The position numbers and the translations under genes were made by a program. The notes below the pieces were generated by a model. That model saw nothing but the letters and a program-made list of their open reading frames with translations, ran no database searches and was not told the origin of the DNA. 7,226 nt of DNA from Pseudomonadales bacterium (lineage in GTDB: Bacteria > Pseudomonadota > Gammaproteobacteria > Pseudomonadales > Azotimanducaceae), in the NCBI GenBank assembly GCA_029244465.1, contig JAQWQN010000218.1, forward strand, positions 1 to 7,226. Reading direction: 5' to 3'. This document shows positions 5,540-7,226 of this stretch, one piece after another (the first letter of the stretch is position 1; every line of letters starts with the position of its first letter).

Positions 5540-6970
5540 ATGACAAAACGCCCAAATATCGTATTTATCTTTGCAGACCAACATCGGCATGACGCGTTAG
5601 GGTGTGCGGGGAACAAGCTCATTAAAACGCCCAACCTTGATCGCATCGCTGCTTCTGGCGTGAGATTTGTCAACACGTGGTGTCAGTCTCCTATCTGTCA
5701 GCCTTCCCGTGCCGCGCTGATCACTGCGCGCTATCCACACGAACTTGGTGTCATGCGCAACTTTGGACCAGACATGGACAGTCGCTGGCCAACATTTATG
5801 AAACAATTGCAATTAGCTGGCTATAAGACGGCAAACATTGGCAAAACCCACTACTACGCGGAGGGCCTGAGTGAGCCTGAGGGGAAGAAGGATATGCGTG
5901 AACACGCAGCGAGAGTTGCTGCTTTTGGGTTTGACCACGTGGTCGAGGAATTTGATCGATACGTGCACGCAATGGATGGTGTCGACACGCCTTATACCAG
6001 CTATCTCAAGTCCGAAGGCGTATACGATCGGTATCGCGATCAGATTAAAGCCATCTGGCGCTTAACCGAGCAACACTGGGACGGTATAACAAGCCCACTC
6101 ACAAAGGAGCAGGATTTAACGAGTTTTCTGACGCGAGAAGCCGGATCCTGGCTCGCCAATCAATCGGTAGCGGATCCTTTCTTCCTGCAGCTATCCTATG
6201 TGCAACCTCACGTGCCACTCATGGCAGACCCGGAGTGGGCAGACCACTACAAAGAGACAAACATTCCAAGAGGTCCTTTAGATAACGCTGCTCAGGCAGT
6301 TGCTGTGTGGAAAGATTACCTTTCCTGGTGCGGCCATCACGCTAATGCGCATCTGTTAGATGATGATTACGTCCTAGCCGGGGCGCGCCAGTATTACGCA
6401 ATGATCTCTCTAATCGACGAATCCATCGGCCAATTGATTGGCCAACTTGACGCCCAAGGCTTGCTCGAAAACACCTGGATTGTCTACAGCTCCGACCATG
6501 GTGAGATGCTGGGCGACCATGGCCTGATGGCCAAGTTCAATTTCTACAAGAGCTCAGTGCAAGTGCCACTGATCATTAGACCAGCCGGAGGCTGCACTCA
6601 AGCTACAACCGATTCTTTAGCCGCCGTGGTCGATATCGGTCCGACCCTCTTAGATGTGGCTGGCGCTGAACCTCTTGACGCCGTTCAAGGGCGTTCTCTC
6701 TTGCCGGTCATCGCGAGCAAAAGCGATGTGCATGATGCGCTCTTTAGCGAGATTCAGAAGCAATCCCGCCAGGCAATTGCGCCGACGTTCCGGGCGGTGA
6801 GAAATGATCGTTATCGACTTACTCTAGAAAGCAACACTAATACGATCTGTGAACTGTTCGATCTGCAAGAGGATCCGGAAGAGTTGAACAACCGCGTCTC
6901 GGATCCCAGCCTCAGCGCGCTGCGTTCGGAATTAACGCAACGGCTCTCAGCAATGGTCGTATCTACTTAA
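5540..6970 (+). CDS. Type I sulfatase / phosphonate monoester hydrolase superfamily enzyme (formylglycine Cys type)
   Basis: This 476-residue hydrolase of the alkaline-phosphatase superfamily would cleave a sulfate ester, or a phosphonate/phosphate ester. The signature CQPSRAALITAR (53-64) places Cys53 as the residue converted to formylglycine. Metal ligands are Asp13 and Gln14 (FADQHRHD) with Asp319 and His320 (SSDHGEMLGDHGL). Lys102 and His104 (GKTH), His224 (VQPHVPL) and Lys332 complete the expected active site. A DQ metal pair, rather than DD, is seen in phosphonate monoester hydrolases and their arylsulfatase relatives. There is no signal peptide, so the enzyme is probably cytoplasmic and acts on an imported substrate. 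Maturation needs a formylglycine-generating enzyme, not encoded here. The gene lies 37 bases after the DUF35 gene, so cotranscription is plausible, although the ribosome binding site is weak and the intervening TTTTTAAA has no hairpin. Confidence 0.92.
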   Translation: MTKRPNIVFIFADQHRHDALGCAGNKLIKTPNLDRIAASGVRFVNTWCQSPICQPSRAALITARYPHELGVMRNFGPDMDSRWPTFMKQLQLAGYKTANIGKTHYYAEGLSEPEGKKDMREHAARVAAFGFDHVVEEFDRYVHAMDGVDTPYTSYLKSEGVYDRYRDQIKAIWRLTEQHWDGITSPLTKEQDLTSFLTREAGSWLANQSVADPFFLQLSYVQPHVPLMADPEWADHYKETNIPRGPLDNAAQAVAVWKDYLSWCGHHANAHLLDDDYVLAGARQYYAMISLIDESIGQLIGQLDAQGLLENTWIVYSSDHGEMLGDHGLMAKFNFYKSSVQVPLIIRPAGGCTQATTDSLAAVVDIGPTLLDVAGAEPLDAVQGRSLLPVIASKSDVHDALFSEIQKQSRQAIAPTFRAVRNDRYRLTLESNTNTICELFDLQEDPEELNNRVSDPSLSALRSELTQRLSAMVVST

Positions 6971-6993
6971 GTCGACCCGAAGATTCTCTGTAG

Positions 6994-7226
6994 TCATCGG
7001 TCGAATCCGACCATAGCTCGAATGGGAATCGTCTCTCCGGTTAAATGATCGGATGCCGGCGATGCTAAATAGACCGCAAGATGGGCGACGTGCACGGGCT
7101 CTGCAGGTTTGGTTAACAACGGTAGCGGGTTACCCTCTGCATCTAATTCCGACGGCAACAGGCCTTTATTGATTATGCCCGGTGTCTTGGTCAGTCCTGG
7201 TGCAATGCAAGTCACGTGAATATTGT
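6994..7226 (-). CDS. Short-chain dehydrogenase/reductase (SDR), C-terminal part
   Basis: Only the last 76 or so residues are present; the start lies beyond the right edge. The visible frame begins Asn-Ile-His-Val-Thr-Cys-Ile-Ala-Pro-Gly, equivalent to the conserved NxxxPG strand end of classical SDRs, followed by the LTKTPG loop and later VAHLAVYLASPASDHLTGE (the helix and LTG turn that close the NAD(P)-binding fold). The GTG at 7215 is an internal Val codon, not a start. The usual VDGG after the LTG turn is replaced by IRAMVGFDR, so the C-terminus is atypical. The catalytic Ser-Tyr-Lys and the cofactor motif are outside the window, so substrate and cofactor are unknown. It converges on the sulfatase gene with 23 bases between the stop codons. 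Confidence 0.82.
   Translation of the reverse strand, partial: NIHVTCIAPGLTKTPGIINKGLLPSELDAEGNPLPLLTKPAEPVHVAHLAVYLASPASDHLTGETIPIRAMVGFDR
6999..7012. terminator. Short inverted repeat near the convergent sulfatase/SDR ends
   Basis: GGTCG-aatc-CGACC forms a five-pair stem with a four-base loop inside the last codons of the SDR gene, about 30 bases after the sulfatase stop. It has no T-run on either side, so it is a weak terminator candidate for the + strand operon. The 23-base gap itself shows no better structure. Confidence 0.2.

Noticed and set aside
6428..6443. Inverted repeat GGCCAAT-tg-ATTGGCC
   Set aside because: It lies within the sulfatase gene, where the two tandem codon sets encode the repeat IGQL-IGQL; it is best explained by coding sequence.
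3996..6906. Several GGATCC sites, four of them within the sulfatase gene
   Set aside because: The sites are scattered, not in a regular spacing, and fall in coding sequence; a chance or codon-driven excess is the simpler reading.

Overview
The window is ordinary, gene-dense bacterial chromosome of moderate GC, slightly above 50% by eye. It holds eight protein-coding genes, six complete and two cut by the window edges. I see no RNA genes, mobile elements, CRISPR arrays or origin. The gene types (a CUT2 sugar importer, a crotonase, a thiolase-like/DUF35 pair, a type I sulfatase and an SDR) would suit a heterotrophic proteobacterium, possibly an aquatic or marine one. That placement is inferred from gene content only and is weak.

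Left block (1-2950, + strand): the 3' part of a periplasmic sugar-binding protein gene, a complete double-domain ABC ATPase of the RbsA/MglA/XylG type, and a complete RbsC-type permease. Together they form the classic three-part CUT2 (ribose/xylose/galactose class) importer. The permease starts at a GTG that overlaps the ATPase stop codon (GTGA). No kinase, isomerase or local regulator is visible, so the sugar cannot be named.

Right block (2992-6970 plus the right edge): a crotonase-fold gene on the - strand is transcribed away from a + strand operon of a thiolase-like protein, a DUF35 zinc-ribbon/OB-fold protein (ATGA overlap) and a formylglycine-type sulfatase. The 151-base divergent region between crotonase and thiolase-like genes carries a strong dyad (3805-3830) that looks like an operator. 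The C-terminal half of an SDR gene on the - strand converges on the sulfatase at the right edge.

The most interesting point is that two CoA enzymes have non-canonical active sites. The thiolase-like protein has Gly at the nucleophilic Cys position and lacks the second catalytic Cys, yet it is paired with DUF35, as in the Ltp2-ChsH2 aldolases of steroid side-chain degradation. The crotonase keeps one catalytic Glu but has His where the second would be. With the sulfatase and SDR this suggests a small catabolic cassette acting on a CoA-activated substrate that may carry a sulfate (or phosphonate/phosphate) ester. That pathway is a hypothesis; the individual protein families are well supported.
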